NCBI RefSeq assembly: GCF_017220215.1
Contig: NZ_CP071129.1
Span: 496,001-560,000 of the forward strand
Reading direction: 5' to 3'
From: Caballeronia sp. M1242
Lineage (GTDB): Bacteria; Pseudomonadota; Gammaproteobacteria; Burkholderiales; Burkholderiaceae
DNA length: 64,000 bases
Below, piece by piece: positions 48,957-57,074 of the stretch. The stretch's first letter is position 1; every line of letters starts with the position of its first letter. The translations under genes and the position numbers were made by a program. The notes under the pieces are model-generated. The model made no database searches. It was not told the DNA's origin and saw only the letters and a list, made by a program, of their open reading frames with translations.

Positions 48957-49625
48957 TCAGGTCCGCACGCCGAACACGCGCTCGCCCGCGACCACGTACA
49001 CGGCTTCGTTCGCGCGGCGCACGGCGTCGTTGACTTCGAAGCCGCCGGTGAACGCGCCGAACGCCGGCAGCACGCCCGCGCGCCGGCCGAAGCGAAAGCA
49101 CGGCAGCCGCACGCTGTCGACCCGTGTCGCGAGTCGATACACCGGATGCTCGTGACCGGCGAGCGCGTAGCCGTCGTCCACGTTTTGCGGGTGATGGCAC
49201 AGCGCCCACGGTCCGAGCCGATACGGCTCCTGCACCAGTTCCACGCCGAAGCGCAACGGCAATTGGCCCGCATGACGGTCATGATTGCCTTCGACGAGCA
49301 CCAGTCGCAACGCGCGATGCGTCGCGCGCCACGCATCGAGCGCGGCGAGGGTTTCATCGGCGTGAGATTCGCGTGCGTGCAGCAAGTCGCCGAGAAAGAC
49401 GATCGACTCCGGGCGATGCGTCGCGATGAGCGCATCGAGCCGCGTCAGGTTGTCGGCTGTGGCGCCCGCCGGCACCGGAATGCCGCGCGCGCGAAACACG
49501 GCGTCTTTGCCGAAATGCGCATCGGCGATGAAGAGGCTCTTTTCGAGCGGATCGAACGCGGCTCGCTCGGCTGAGAGCACGAGCGCGTGGCCGTTCACAT
49601 CGATGGTCAGGGCTTCTACTGCCAT
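48957..49625 (-). CDS. pdeM: Ligase-associated DNA damage response phosphoesterase/endonuclease PdeM
   Basis: The 222-residue product is a calcineurin-like metallophosphoesterase of the group encoded with ATP-dependent DNA ligase and Lhr-type helicase. Metal-binding motifs run in order: ADAHFGKD (Asp35, His37), FLGDLLHAR, VEGNHDRH, CHHPQ and AGHEHP. It is predicted to nick or process damaged DNA together with the ligase, exonuclease and helicase further upstream on the same strand. Here it is separated from the helicase gene by two small genes; it starts 13 bases after the second. Confidence 0.9.
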   Translation of the reverse strand: MAVEALTIDVNGHALVLSAERAAFDPLEKSLFIADAHFGKDAVFRARGIPVPAGATADNLTRLDALIATHRPESIVFLGDLLHARESHADETLAALDAWRATHRALRLVLVEGNHDRHAGQLPLRFGVELVQEPYRLGPWALCHHPQNVDDGYALAGHEHPVYRLATRVDSVRLPCFRFGRRAGVLPAFGAFTGGFEVNDAVRRANEAVYVVAGERVFGVRT

Positions 49626-49638
49626 TGTCCTCGTAGAT

Positions 49639-50088
49639 TCAAGAGCCGGAACGGAACGGCGACTCGGGCGCGGTGCGCAGCGTCTCGCCGAGCAGCTTGC
49701 CCATTGCCGCGCCGCATTCCTGCGCCCGGCGCGCGGTCAGAAAACACGCGTCGCCTTCGGCGTGCATTTCGTAGATCGGGATCGTCTTGATGCTCGTGCC
49801 GGACGGCTTTCCGTCGATGGCCGCGAATCGCCTGATCGACACATCGGCGACTTCGAGCACCCAAGTGTAGCGGACCGGCATCCCATTCACCGACGAACTC
49901 GCCGATGGCGCGATGCGGATGAGATGGCTCGGGCGCACATCGACGAGCGTTTTCGCCGGAGGGCGGCTGTCCGTCGTCGCGGTGACGTCGACCAGTTGGG
50001 TACGCATGGGCGTGAGCGCTTCCTGCACGGCCTCGCTCATGTACTGCGTGTAAGCGTGGATTTCGTCGGTCAGCGTCGGATCGCTCAC
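49639..50088 (-). CDS. Unrecognised 149-residue protein between helicase and pdeM
   Basis: The product has no signal peptide, no transmembrane helix and no motif I know. The N-terminal third is helical (TDEIHAYTQYMSEAVQEALTPMR), followed by a strand-rich middle (HLIRIAPSASSSVNGMPVRYTWVLEVADVSIRRF) and a C-terminal helix with two cysteines (ACFLTARRAQECGAAMGKLLGE). It overlaps the small upstream lipoprotein gene by four bases and precedes pdeM by 13 bases, so the three are probably one transcript. Confidence 0.75.
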   Translation of the reverse strand: MSDPTLTDEIHAYTQYMSEAVQEALTPMRTQLVDVTATTDSRPPAKTLVDVRPSHLIRIAPSASSSVNGMPVRYTWVLEVADVSIRRFAAIDGKPSGTSIKTIPIYEMHAEGDACFLTARRAQECGAAMGKLLGETLRTAPESPFRSGS

Positions 50089-50240
50089 TGCTTGCTATCC
50101 ACGACGATGAGCACCTTCGTCGCGGGCCTCTTGGCGGATTCATAGAGCGCGTGCTGATCCAGCAGGCGCGGATCGCTGGCGCAGGCGGCGGTGGCTAAAG
50201 CGGTGAGCGCGAGAGCGAGCGTACGTATTGTTCTTTTCAT
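50085..50240 (-). CDS. Small lipoprotein (51 residues)
   Basis: Starting at the ATG at 50240, the 51-residue product is a compact lipoprotein: basic start MKRTIRT, hydrophobic core LALALTALATA and a lipobox ending in AACA, then a short mature part of about 32 residues (SDPRLLDQHALYESAKRPAT and KVLIVVDSKQ). The longer open frame from 50318 has no merit as a start. It overlaps the following 149-residue gene by four bases (ATGA). Function unknown; a membrane-anchored partner of that gene product is conceivable. Confidence 0.7.
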   Translation of the reverse strand: MKRTIRTLALALTALATAACASDPRLLDQHALYESAKRPATKVLIVVDSKQ

Positions 50241-50400
50241 GTTGAATGATGCGTGGTTCGACTGAGAAGCCGCGGCTCGAATGTCGGCAGACGGCCGAAG
50301 CGGCCAGCGCGACAGCATAAAGGCCGATGCCGTCGCACGTCATTCGAAGGAGTTCGAAATGTCTCGCAGCGGCCGGGTCAAAGACCGTCCGCGCGATGCT

Positions 50401-53100
50401 TCAGGCTTGCGCCGCCTTCTCCAACTCCGCCAGCATCCGCTCGACGCGATCCGCGAGCTTCTCCGTGCTCACCTTTTCCCGCAGCCGCCCGACGATCAGC
50501 GGGAACGCGAACGGCGTCGGCTTCTTCGGATGCGTGAGCGCAAGGCGGCTTTCGCTCATCCGCACGAGCGCGTGGCGCAGGCGGCTGAGTTCGAGCTCCT
50601 GAAGCATCACTTCCTGATCGGCTTGCGTGAGCAGCAAATTGCCGCTGTCGTGCTTGCGAAAGACTTCGTAGAAGAGCCCGCTCGACGCCTGCAATTGCCG
50701 CGCGCTTTTCTGCTGTCCCGGGTGGCCCTGATAGATCAGCCCCGACACACGCGCGATCTCGCGAAAGCGCCGCGCCGAGAGTTCCGATGCATTCAGGCTC
50801 GCGAGAATGTCGTGCTCCAGATTGTCGGGCGAGAAGAGTCCTTCCGCGATCAGCGTTTCCCAGTCGAACGGACGCGCCGACAGCAACTCGAAGCCGTAGT
50901 CGTTCATCGAGATGGAAAACGTGCTCGGTTGATCGCGCGCCACCCGCCAGCCGATCAGCGATCCCAGCCCGATATGCGCCATGCGCCCCGCGAACGGATA
51001 GCAGAAGAAGTGATGCCCGTCGCGCGATCGCACCGTCTCCACGACCAGCACGCCCGGTCCCGGCAGCGCGGACCACTTCGCCTGCAAGTCGAGGAGCGGC
51101 TTGACGGCCTGCATCTCGGGCTCGTCGTAGATGCCGTCGTTGGCGCGGGCGAGCATCACGAGCGCGGCTTCCGCCAGTTCGGAGGAGAGCGGCATCTTGC
51201 TGCCTGCCCACTGCGGCATGGCGCCGCGCGAGGACGTCGCGCGCTTCACGTAAGCGGTCATGTCCCGCACGCGCACGAGCTCCAGCGCGCGTCCGCCGAA
51301 GGTGAAGACGTCGCCGGGCTTCAGGCGCGAGATGAACGATTCTTCCATCGCGCCGATGCGCCCGCCCGTCATATACGCAACGTTGATCGTGGCATTAGCG
51401 ACGATGGTGCCGACATTGTTCCGATGCCGTCGCACGAGGTCTTCGCGCGGCACGCGATACACGCCGTCATCGCCCAGAACGACGCGGTGATAGTCCGGAT
51501 ACGCCGCCAGCGACGCGCCGCCGCGCTCGACGAACGCGAGCGCCCAGTCGAATTCGGCTTGGGTCAGATCGCGATACGCGTACGCGGTGCGTACTTCGTC
51601 GAACATCTCGGCAGCTTTGAACCCGCCGCCGATCGCCACCGTGACCAGATGCTGCACGAGCACGTCGAGCGGCTTGAGCGGCATGTCGCGCCCTTCGATG
51701 CGATGCTCGCCGATCGCCCAGCGCGCCGCCGCCGCTTCGACCAGTTCGAGCGCATGCGTCGGCACGATGGTCACGCGCGACACGCGGCCCGGCGCGTGTC
51801 CGGAGCGCCCGGCGCGCTGCATCAGGCGCGCGACGCCTTTGGGCGAGCCGATCTGGAACACGCGATCCACCGGCAGAAAATCGACGCCGAGATCGAGACT
51901 CGACGTGCAGACGACCGCCTTCAGTTGTCCGTTCTTGAGCCCGAGTTCGACCCAGTCGCGGACTTCCTTGTCGAGCGAGCCGTGATGCAGCGCGATGAGC
52001 CCCGCCCAGTCCGGCCGTAGATCGAGCAGCGCGCGATACCAGATCTCCGACTGCGAGCGCGTGTTGGTAAAGACGAGCGAGCTTTGCGCATGTTCGATTT
52101 CATCGGCGACCGGCCCGACCTGGCGTACGCCGAGATGCCCGCCCCACGGAAAGCGTTCGATAGTCTCGGGAATCAGCGTATCCACGACGAGCGTTTTCGG
52201 CTGCGCGCCCTGCACGACGACGCGCGGCGTCTTCACCGGATGCAGCAGCGCGTCGTGCGCGAGGGCGAGATTGCCGAGCGTCGCGGATAAGCCCCAGATT
52301 TGCAGATCGGCCCGCCAGTGCGCGAGGCGCGCGAGCGCCAGTTGCGTCTGCGTGCCGCGCTTGTTGCCGAGCAGCTCGTGCCATTCGTCGATCACGACGA
52401 GCCGCACGTGCGCGAGTTCTTCGCGGGCGTTTGCGCGGGTGAGCATCAGCGTGAGGCTTTCGGGCGTCGTGACGAGCGCCGATGGCATGCGGCGGTTCTG
52501 CCGCGCGCGTTCCGTCGACGACGTGTCGCCCGTGCGCAGCCCGACGGTCCACGGCACCGAGAGCGCGCTGACCGCGGTTTGCAGGGCGCGGGCGGTGTCG
52601 GCGGCGAGCGCGCGCATCGGCGTGATCCAGAGCACGGTGAGCGGGGCGGGGAGCGGCGTCTTTGCGATGTCGGCGATGTCGTCCGTGGCATGCGCATCTT
52701 GGCGGCGCTTGCGGTTTGCCTTCCCCTTCGGCGGGCCGGCGAACGCGCTCAATGCGCCGAGCCAGATCGCCCATGTCTTGCCCGCGCCGGTGGTCGCATG
52801 CAGCAGGCCGCTCGCGCCACGCTCGACCTCGCGCCACACTTCACGCTGAAACGGAAACGGCTGCCAGCCGCGTGCATCGAACCAGCGCGCGATGCGTTCG
52901 TCCATCGGCTTGGCGGCTTCTATCGCGTCGTACACGAACGGCGCGGGCCGGAAGAGCTCGGCGGCGGCATCGAGCTTGGCTTGCGCGGCCTGCGTGCGCG
53001 GCACGCGGCGGGGGCGCGGGGCGCGGCGTTTGGGGCGGGCCGCCGGTTCGGGCGGTTGCTCGTCGCCATATTCGGTTGAGAGTTGATCGTCGCGGTTCAT
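50401..53100 (-). CDS. Ligase-associated DEAD/DEAH-box helicase (Lhr family)
   Basis: The 899-residue product is an ATP-dependent DNA helicase of the Lhr type found with bacterial ATP-dependent DNA ligases. The Walker A motif TTGAGKT is at about residues 103-109, the Walker B/DEXH motif reads [12 protein letters not shown], motif III is SATLGNL, and the C-terminal RecA domain ends with [12 protein letters not shown] long C-terminal region follows, as in Lhr-core proteins. The N-terminal 45 residues are a Pro/Arg-rich tail outside the conserved fold, so the true start might be downstream of 53100. A candidate hexapeptide-repeat reading frame overlaps this end in another frame. Confidence 0.92.
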   Translation of the reverse strand: MNRDDQLSTEYGDEQPPEPAARPKRRAPRPRRVPRTQAAQAKLDAAAELFRPAPFVYDAIEAAKPMDERIARWFDARGWQPFPFQREVWREVERGASGLLHATTGAGKTWAIWLGALSAFAGPPKGKANRKRRQDAHATDDIADIAKTPLPAPLTVLWITPMRALAADTARALQTAVSALSVPWTVGLRTGDTSSTERARQNRRMPSALVTTPESLTLMLTRANAREELAHVRLVVIDEWHELLGNKRGTQTQLALARLAHWRADLQIWGLSATLGNLALAHDALLHPVKTPRVVVQGAQPKTLVVDTLIPETIERFPWGGHLGVRQVGPVADEIEHAQSSLVFTNTRSQSEIWYRALLDLRPDWAGLIALHHGSLDKEVRDWVELGLKNGQLKAVVCTSSLDLGVDFLPVDRVFQIGSPKGVARLMQRAGRSGHAPGRVSRVTIVPTHALELVEAAAARWAIGEHRIEGRDMPLKPLDVLVQHLVTVAIGGGFKAAEMFDEVRTAYAYRDLTQAEFDWALAFVERGGASLAAYPDYHRVVLGDDGVYRVPREDLVRRHRNNVGTIVANATINVAYMTGGRIGAMEESFISRLKPGDVFTFGGRALELVRVRDMTAYVKRATSSRGAMPQWAGSKMPLSSELAEAALVMLARANDGIYDEPEMQAVKPLLDLQAKWSALPGPGVLVVETVRSRDGHHFFCYPFAGRMAHIGLGSLIGWRVARDQPSTFSISMNDYGFELLSARPFDWETLIAEGLFSPDNLEHDILASLNASELSARRFREIARVSGLIYQGHPGQQKSARQLQASSGLFYEVFRKHDSGNLLLTQADQEVMLQELELSRLRHALVRMSESRLALTHPKKPTPFAFPLIVGRLREKVSTEKLADRVERMLAELEKAAQA

Positions 53101-53581
53101 GCGGCCGCCTCGCTTGCGCAGTCGAAGCGATCAGAAACGCGACGGTCGCCGGGAACGCGAAAGCACTCGCGAACGCGAGAGCCGTCGCGAACGCAAGAGC
53201 TGCCGCAAATGCTAAACCCGCCGGGAACGCGAGAGCCGTCGGGAATGCGAATACCGCCACGAACGCGACGGCCACGGCGAACGCCAGAGCAATCGCGCAT
53301 GCGGAAGCCGTCGCGAACGCGAAGACCGCCGCCAACGCGAGAGCCGTCGCGGACGCAAAGCCCCCTACGAACGCCAGCGCAACCGCGAATGCGAGACCCG
53401 CCGCGAACGCGAAGCCCGCCACGAACGCAAGAGCCGTCGCGAATGCGAAAACTGCCGGGAACGCGATAGCCGTCGCGAATGCGAAGACCGACACGAACAC
53501 GAAAGCCGCCACGAAACCGAGCGCAGTCCCAAACGCCAAGCCCACCGCCAATGCGAACCCCGCCGCCCGATCCCGTCGCAT
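52841..53581 (-). CDS. Possible hydrophobic hexapeptide-repeat protein (uncertain)
   Basis: From ATG 53581 (with GGAAGG seven bases upstream) an uninterrupted frame of 246 residues reads MRRDR, then 24 tandem hexapeptides built on A-[TAV]-[AVG]-[LF]-A-F (for example [18 protein letters not shown]), then about 97 basic residues that overlap the lhr gene in a different frame. The hydrophobic part has no charged residue in over 140 positions and would span the membrane several times. Substitutions between repeat units fall largely at third codon positions of this frame or exchange similar residues, which favours coding. All other frames are also open across the repeat, so the coding status is not proven. 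It starts 49 bases after the ligase stop. Confidence 0.35.
   Translation of the reverse strand: MRRDRAAGFALAVGLAFGTALGFVAAFVFVSVFAFATAIAFPAVFAFATALAFVAGFAFAAGLAFAVALAFVGGFASATALALAAVFAFATASACAIALAFAVAVAFVAVFAFPTALAFPAGLAFAAALAFATALAFASAFAFPATVAFLIASTAQARRPHEPRRSTLNRIWRRATARTGGPPQTPRPAPPPRAAHAGRASQARCRRRALPARAVRVRRDRSRQADGRTHRALVRCTRLAAVSVSA
53135..53566 (-). repeat. 24 tandem 18-bp repeats between ligase and helicase genes
   Basis: Twenty-four consecutive units of exactly 18 bp, with no insertion or deletion between them, occupy the whole gap between the ligase and helicase genes. The + strand consensus is GAACGCGAGAGCCGTCGC; the third and sixth bases are A and C in every unit and base 12 is C in all but one. 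Units differ from each other by several substitutions, so this is an old array rather than a recent expansion. Because 18 is divisible by three, four frames stay open through it; the minus-strand frame gives the hydrophobic ATALAF-like hexapeptide. Confidence 0.93.
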
Positions 53582-53629
53582 GCGACGACCTTCCGCGCTT
53601 CCCCGCCTCGTCACATGAACAGCGCCCGC

Positions 53630-55297
53630 TCATGCCATCGCCTCGTTCAAAAAGCCCTTGAGCATGTCGAGCGTATCCGCATCGTCGATGCTTTTATCCG
53701 TCCGCCAGCGCAACATGCGCGGAAAACGCACCGCGATGCCCGACTTGTGGCGCGGGCTCGCCTGAATGCCTTCGAAGCCGATCTCGAAGACGAGCGTCGG
53801 CGTCAGGCTGCGCACCGGCCCGAACTTTTCGACGGTCGTCTTGCGCACGATGGCGTCGACCTGGCGCATCTCCTCGTCGGTCAGGCCCGAGTACGCCTTC
53901 GCGAACGGCACCAGCGTGCGCACGCCGTCCGCTTCGTCCCAGACCGCGAAGGTGAAATCGGTGTAAAGGCTCGCGCGCCGGCCGTGGCCCGGCTGCGCGT
54001 AGAGCAGCACGGCATCGACGGAATACGGGTCGATCTTCCACTTCCACCACGTGCCGGACGCCTTCGTGCGGCCGACGCCGTACATCGACGCGCGCTCCTT
54101 CAACATCAGCCCTTCGACGCCGCGCGCCCGGCTCTCGTCGCGCAACGCGGCGAGCGCGTCCCAGTCCGCAGCTTCGACAACCGGCGACACGCGCAGCAAA
54201 TCGACCGCGAGCGTCGAAGAAAGCGTATGCGCGAGCGCATCGAGTTTCGCGCGGCGCGCGTGCAGCGGTTCGGTGCGCAGGTCGCGTCCATCGGCTTCGA
54301 GCAGGTCGTAGGCGAGCAGCGCGGCCGGGGAATCGGCGAGCACTTTCTTCGTCAGCGATTTGCGCGTGATGCGCGGCTGAAGGCGCGCGAACGGCAACGG
54401 CATGGTCGCGCCCGGCTCCCACGCGAGAATTTCGCCGTCGATCACCGTGCCGTCCGGCAGCGCCGCGCCGAGCGACGCGAGTTCGGGAAAGCGCTCGGTC
54501 AGCAGATCCTCGCCGCGCGACCAGATCCACACGCGGCCGCTGCGCTTCACGAGTTGCGCGCGAATGCCGTCCCACTTCCATTCGGCGATCCAGTCAGCGG
54601 GCGCGCCGAGCGTCGCCGGATCGGCCTGCAAAGGATGCGCGAGAAAAAACGGATACGGCAAGCCGATGTCGCTCTCATGCGGCGTGTCGATGTCGTCGCC
54701 CTCGGCCGCCGGCGCGATCAGCCGAAGATAGCGCGCGGCGCTCGGCGCCTGCCGCGAATCGGTCCAGCCGACCATCCGTTGCGCGATGCGCTTGTGATCC
54801 ACGCCCGCCACTTGCGCGAGCGCGCGCACGACGAGTTGCCGCGCCACGCCCACGCGAAAGCCGCCGCCGATCAGCTTGATCAGCAGGAACCGCTCGCTCC
54901 AGTTCAGTTCGTCCCAGTAGCCGAGCATGCGCTCGCGCAGCTCGACGGGATTCGCGCCGCGCAGCGTCAGCACGCGATCCTCGATCCATTGCGCGAGGCC
55001 CAGCTCCGATTCGCGTTGCGGCGGCGGCAGCACATGTGCGATGGTTTCCGCGAGATCGCCGACCGCCTGATACGACTCTTCGAAGAGCCATTCCGGCAAG
55101 CCCGCGCGCTCGCGTGCGAATTCGATCAGAAGACGCGTCGGCACCGACTGGCGCGGCTTGCCGCCCGCGAGAAAATACGAGGCCCACGCCGCGTCTTCCG
55201 GTTCCGCGCCGGAGAAATACGCGATCAGGGCTTCGAGCTTCTCGTTGGTCGAAGTCGTCGCGTCGAGCGCGGCATAGAGCGTCGCGAAGCGTCTCAT
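53630..55297 (-). CDS. ATP-dependent DNA ligase (ligase-associated DNA repair locus)
   Basis: The 555-residue product is a nucleotidyltransferase DNA ligase that uses ATP. The N-terminal helical DNA-binding domain (about residues 1-200) is followed by the adenylation domain, whose nucleophile is Lys241 in EWKWDGIRAQL, with GEDLLTERFPEL, DGEILAW and GLMLKERAS as later motifs. An OB-fold C-terminal domain ends the protein. This is the bacterial ATP-dependent ligase linked to Lhr helicase, exonuclease and PdeM. The ATG at 55297 overlaps the exonuclease stop (four bases); the open frame extending upstream to 55606 is a shadow. Confidence 0.94.
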   Translation of the reverse strand: MRRFATLYAALDATTSTNEKLEALIAYFSGAEPEDAAWASYFLAGGKPRQSVPTRLLIEFARERAGLPEWLFEESYQAVGDLAETIAHVLPPPQRESELGLAQWIEDRVLTLRGANPVELRERMLGYWDELNWSERFLLIKLIGGGFRVGVARQLVVRALAQVAGVDHKRIAQRMVGWTDSRQAPSAARYLRLIAPAAEGDDIDTPHESDIGLPYPFFLAHPLQADPATLGAPADWIAEWKWDGIRAQLVKRSGRVWIWSRGEDLLTERFPELASLGAALPDGTVIDGEILAWEPGATMPLPFARLQPRITRKSLTKKVLADSPAALLAYDLLEADGRDLRTEPLHARRAKLDALAHTLSSTLAVDLLRVSPVVEAADWDALAALRDESRARGVEGLMLKERASMYGVGRTKASGTWWKWKIDPYSVDAVLLYAQPGHGRRASLYTDFTFAVWDEADGVRTLVPFAKAYSGLTDEEMRQVDAIVRKTTVEKFGPVRSLTPTLVFEIGFEGIQASPRHKSGIAVRFPRMLRWRTDKSIDDADTLDMLKGFLNEAMA

Positions 55298-56343
55298 TGC
55301 GACGGCGTCTCCGTCGTGGTTTCGGTGGGCATGTCGGCCTCGATGGCGTCGTCGCCGTATTCCGTCTTGAACGCGCCCGCGTCGAGCCCTTGCTCGCACA
55401 GCCAGCGCACCATCGGCTCGATCTGGCCGTGCGTGACGATTACGCGTTCTGCGCCCGTCGCGCCGATGGCCGTTTGCAGGCCGGGCCAGTCCGCGTGATC
55501 CGACAGCACGAAGCCGCGATCGACGCCCTTGCGCCGCCGCGTGCCGCGCAGGCGCATCCATCCGGAGACGAAGGCATCGCTGTAATCGCCGAAGCGGCGC
55601 ATCCACGTACTGCCCTGCGCGGACGGCGGCGCGACGATCAGCGCGCCCTGGAACGCCGCCTTGTCGCGCGCGGCGATTTCGCTCACGAGCCGCGTCTCCG
55701 GCAGCGCGACGCCGGATTCACGGTACGCGCGATTGAGCGGCTCCACCGCGCCGTGACAGAAGATCGGGCCGATGCCCGCGTCGATGCCCGCCAAGAGCCG
55801 CTGCGCCTTGCCGAACGAATAGCAGAAGAGCACCGACGCGCGGCCTTCTGCCGCGTTGTGCCGCCACCATGAGTCGATGCCTTCGAACACGGCGCGCGAC
55901 GGTTCCCATCGGTAGATCGGCAGGCCGAAGGTCGATTCGGTGATGAACGTATCGCAGCGAACGGGCTCGAACGGCGCGCAGGTCGGATCGGGCTCGACCT
56001 TGTAATCGCCGGACGCGACCCACACGCGCCCGCCGTGCTCCACGCGCACTTGCGCCGAGCCGAGTACATGACCCGCCGGATGCAGCGACACCCGCACGCC
56101 GTTCACGTCGATGCGCTCGCCGTAAGCGAGCCCTTGCACGTCGATGCCCGGCAGCCGCGAGAGCAGCACGCCGAGTCCCGCTTCGGCCGTGAGATAGCGC
56201 GCGTGACCGAAGCGCGCGTGATCGGCATGGGCGTGCGTGATGACCGCGCGCTCGACGGGCCGCCACGGATCGATATAAAAGTTGCCCGGCGGACAGTACA
56301 GGCCCTCGGGACGCGCGACGATGAGATCGGCGGATGTGTTCAC
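55294..56343 (-). CDS. Ligase-associated DNA exonuclease (metallo-beta-lactamase/beta-CASP-like)
   Basis: The 349-residue product is a metallo-beta-lactamase-fold nuclease of the group annotated as mRNA 3'-end processing factor-like, which accompanies ATP-dependent ligases. The metal-binding HxHxDH motif is at residues 37-42 (THAHADH), and HPAGHVLGSAQV, VASGDYK and, near the end, LSDHADWPGL and VTHGQ follow in the expected order. It is the first gene of the repair operon and overlaps the ligase gene by four bases. Confidence 0.9.
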   Translation of the reverse strand: MNTSADLIVARPEGLYCPPGNFYIDPWRPVERAVITHAHADHARFGHARYLTAEAGLGVLLSRLPGIDVQGLAYGERIDVNGVRVSLHPAGHVLGSAQVRVEHGGRVWVASGDYKVEPDPTCAPFEPVRCDTFITESTFGLPIYRWEPSRAVFEGIDSWWRHNAAEGRASVLFCYSFGKAQRLLAGIDAGIGPIFCHGAVEPLNRAYRESGVALPETRLVSEIAARDKAAFQGALIVAPPSAQGSTWMRRFGDYSDAFVSGWMRLRGTRRRKGVDRGFVLSDHADWPGLQTAIGATGAERVIVTHGQIEPMVRWLCEQGLDAGAFKTEYGDDAIEADMPTETTTETPSQ

Positions 56344-56549
56344 GGGTTTTTCTGTCGTGCTCCTGAGAAGTGTCGTGCAGGCAACAAAGCACGTGACATG
56401 CCCGTCATGGCGCTTTCATGAAGAGCGACTACGGTGTAAAAGGTTTGTTCAGCATCGTCTTATTTTCGTCCGAGAACGAAAGAGCCGGTTCGAGCCGCGA
56501 GCTTCGCTGCAGTGCCTTGTCTCACGTGATCTTCCGCTGGTGTTTTGGA

Positions 56550-57059
56550 ATGAAGCCGAATATGGACACGATGGTTGCGCCGACTGCCGCAGAGGCGGTC
56601 TGGATTGTCAGGCTCAGGAGCCATCCGCAGTATGACTTCGTGCGTCTGAAGCGGGTGTTTGCCGAGCCCGGCTCGCGCCATCAGGTCGTCCTGGTCGATG
56701 TCAGGCGGCTTTTGCAATGCGCCGACCGCGACGACACCGACTACGTGCTCAAGGCCGTCGACGACTGGCACGCGGGCAAGGTGCGCGGCATCCGCGAATT
56801 CCTCGATCCGGACAACCCGCGCGTGCCCGAAATGCCGTACGTGACCATCAGCGTGCGGCGCGCGGAAGGTTTGCTCGGGCTGATCGGCGTGCATCGGGAA
56901 GGCGTCGTCGCGTTTCGCAACGGACAGCATCGCGCGCGCTATATGGCGCACGCCGGCGCGCTTTGCATGCCGGTGGAAGTGCACGAGCGCGAAGCCGATC
57001 TTTTGCGCGCGATGTGCGCCGCGCCGGGCGATGCGGTCGCGGAGTACGGCGAGGTGTGA
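56550..57059 (+). CDS. Plasmid fertility inhibition factor-like protein (ParB/sulfiredoxin-like fold)
   Basis: The 169-residue product contains VVAFRNGQHRARYMAHAGA (about residues 112-130), which resembles the GxxRxxA-type core of ParB/sulfiredoxin-like folds and, from memory, the family annotated as plasmid fertility inhibition factor. An acidic VHEREADLLRAM segment follows. Such proteins on plasmids block transfer of co-resident IncP plasmids by acting on coupling or relaxosome proteins; a chromosomal copy could serve other roles. The start is uncertain: ATGs at 56418, 56550, 56562 and 56571 are possible and none has a strong ribosome binding site. It converges on the D-lactate dehydrogenase gene. 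The family call is tentative. Confidence 0.55.
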   Translation: MKPNMDTMVAPTAAEAVWIVRLRSHPQYDFVRLKRVFAEPGSRHQVVLVDVRRLLQCADRDDTDYVLKAVDDWHAGKVRGIREFLDPDNPRVPEMPYVTISVRRAEGLLGLIGVHREGVVAFRNGQHRARYMAHAGALCMPVEVHEREADLLRAMCAAPGDAVAEYGEV

Positions 57060-57074
57060 TGCCTGAGCGATGTG

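Noticed and set aside
50281..52020. 579-residue + strand frame, with a good-looking AAGGAG before an internal ATG at 50359
   Set aside because: It is antisense to the Lhr helicase and has no recognisable fold; the ribosome-binding-site-like sequence lies in the helicase's downstream flank by chance.
53083..53469. + strand frames across the repeat reading NARAVA-like or RTREPS-like hexapeptides
   Set aside because: They are on the strand opposite to the operon, have no good start, and variation between units does not concentrate at their third codon positions as it does for the minus-strand frame.
53135..53566. CRISPR array
   Set aside because: Units are 18 bp, contiguous, diverged and without unique spacers; this is a tandem repeat, not a repeat-spacer array.
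53615..55498. 627-residue open frame on the + strand
   Set aside because: It is antisense to the ATP-dependent ligase, whose motifs are intact; Arg-rich shadow composition.
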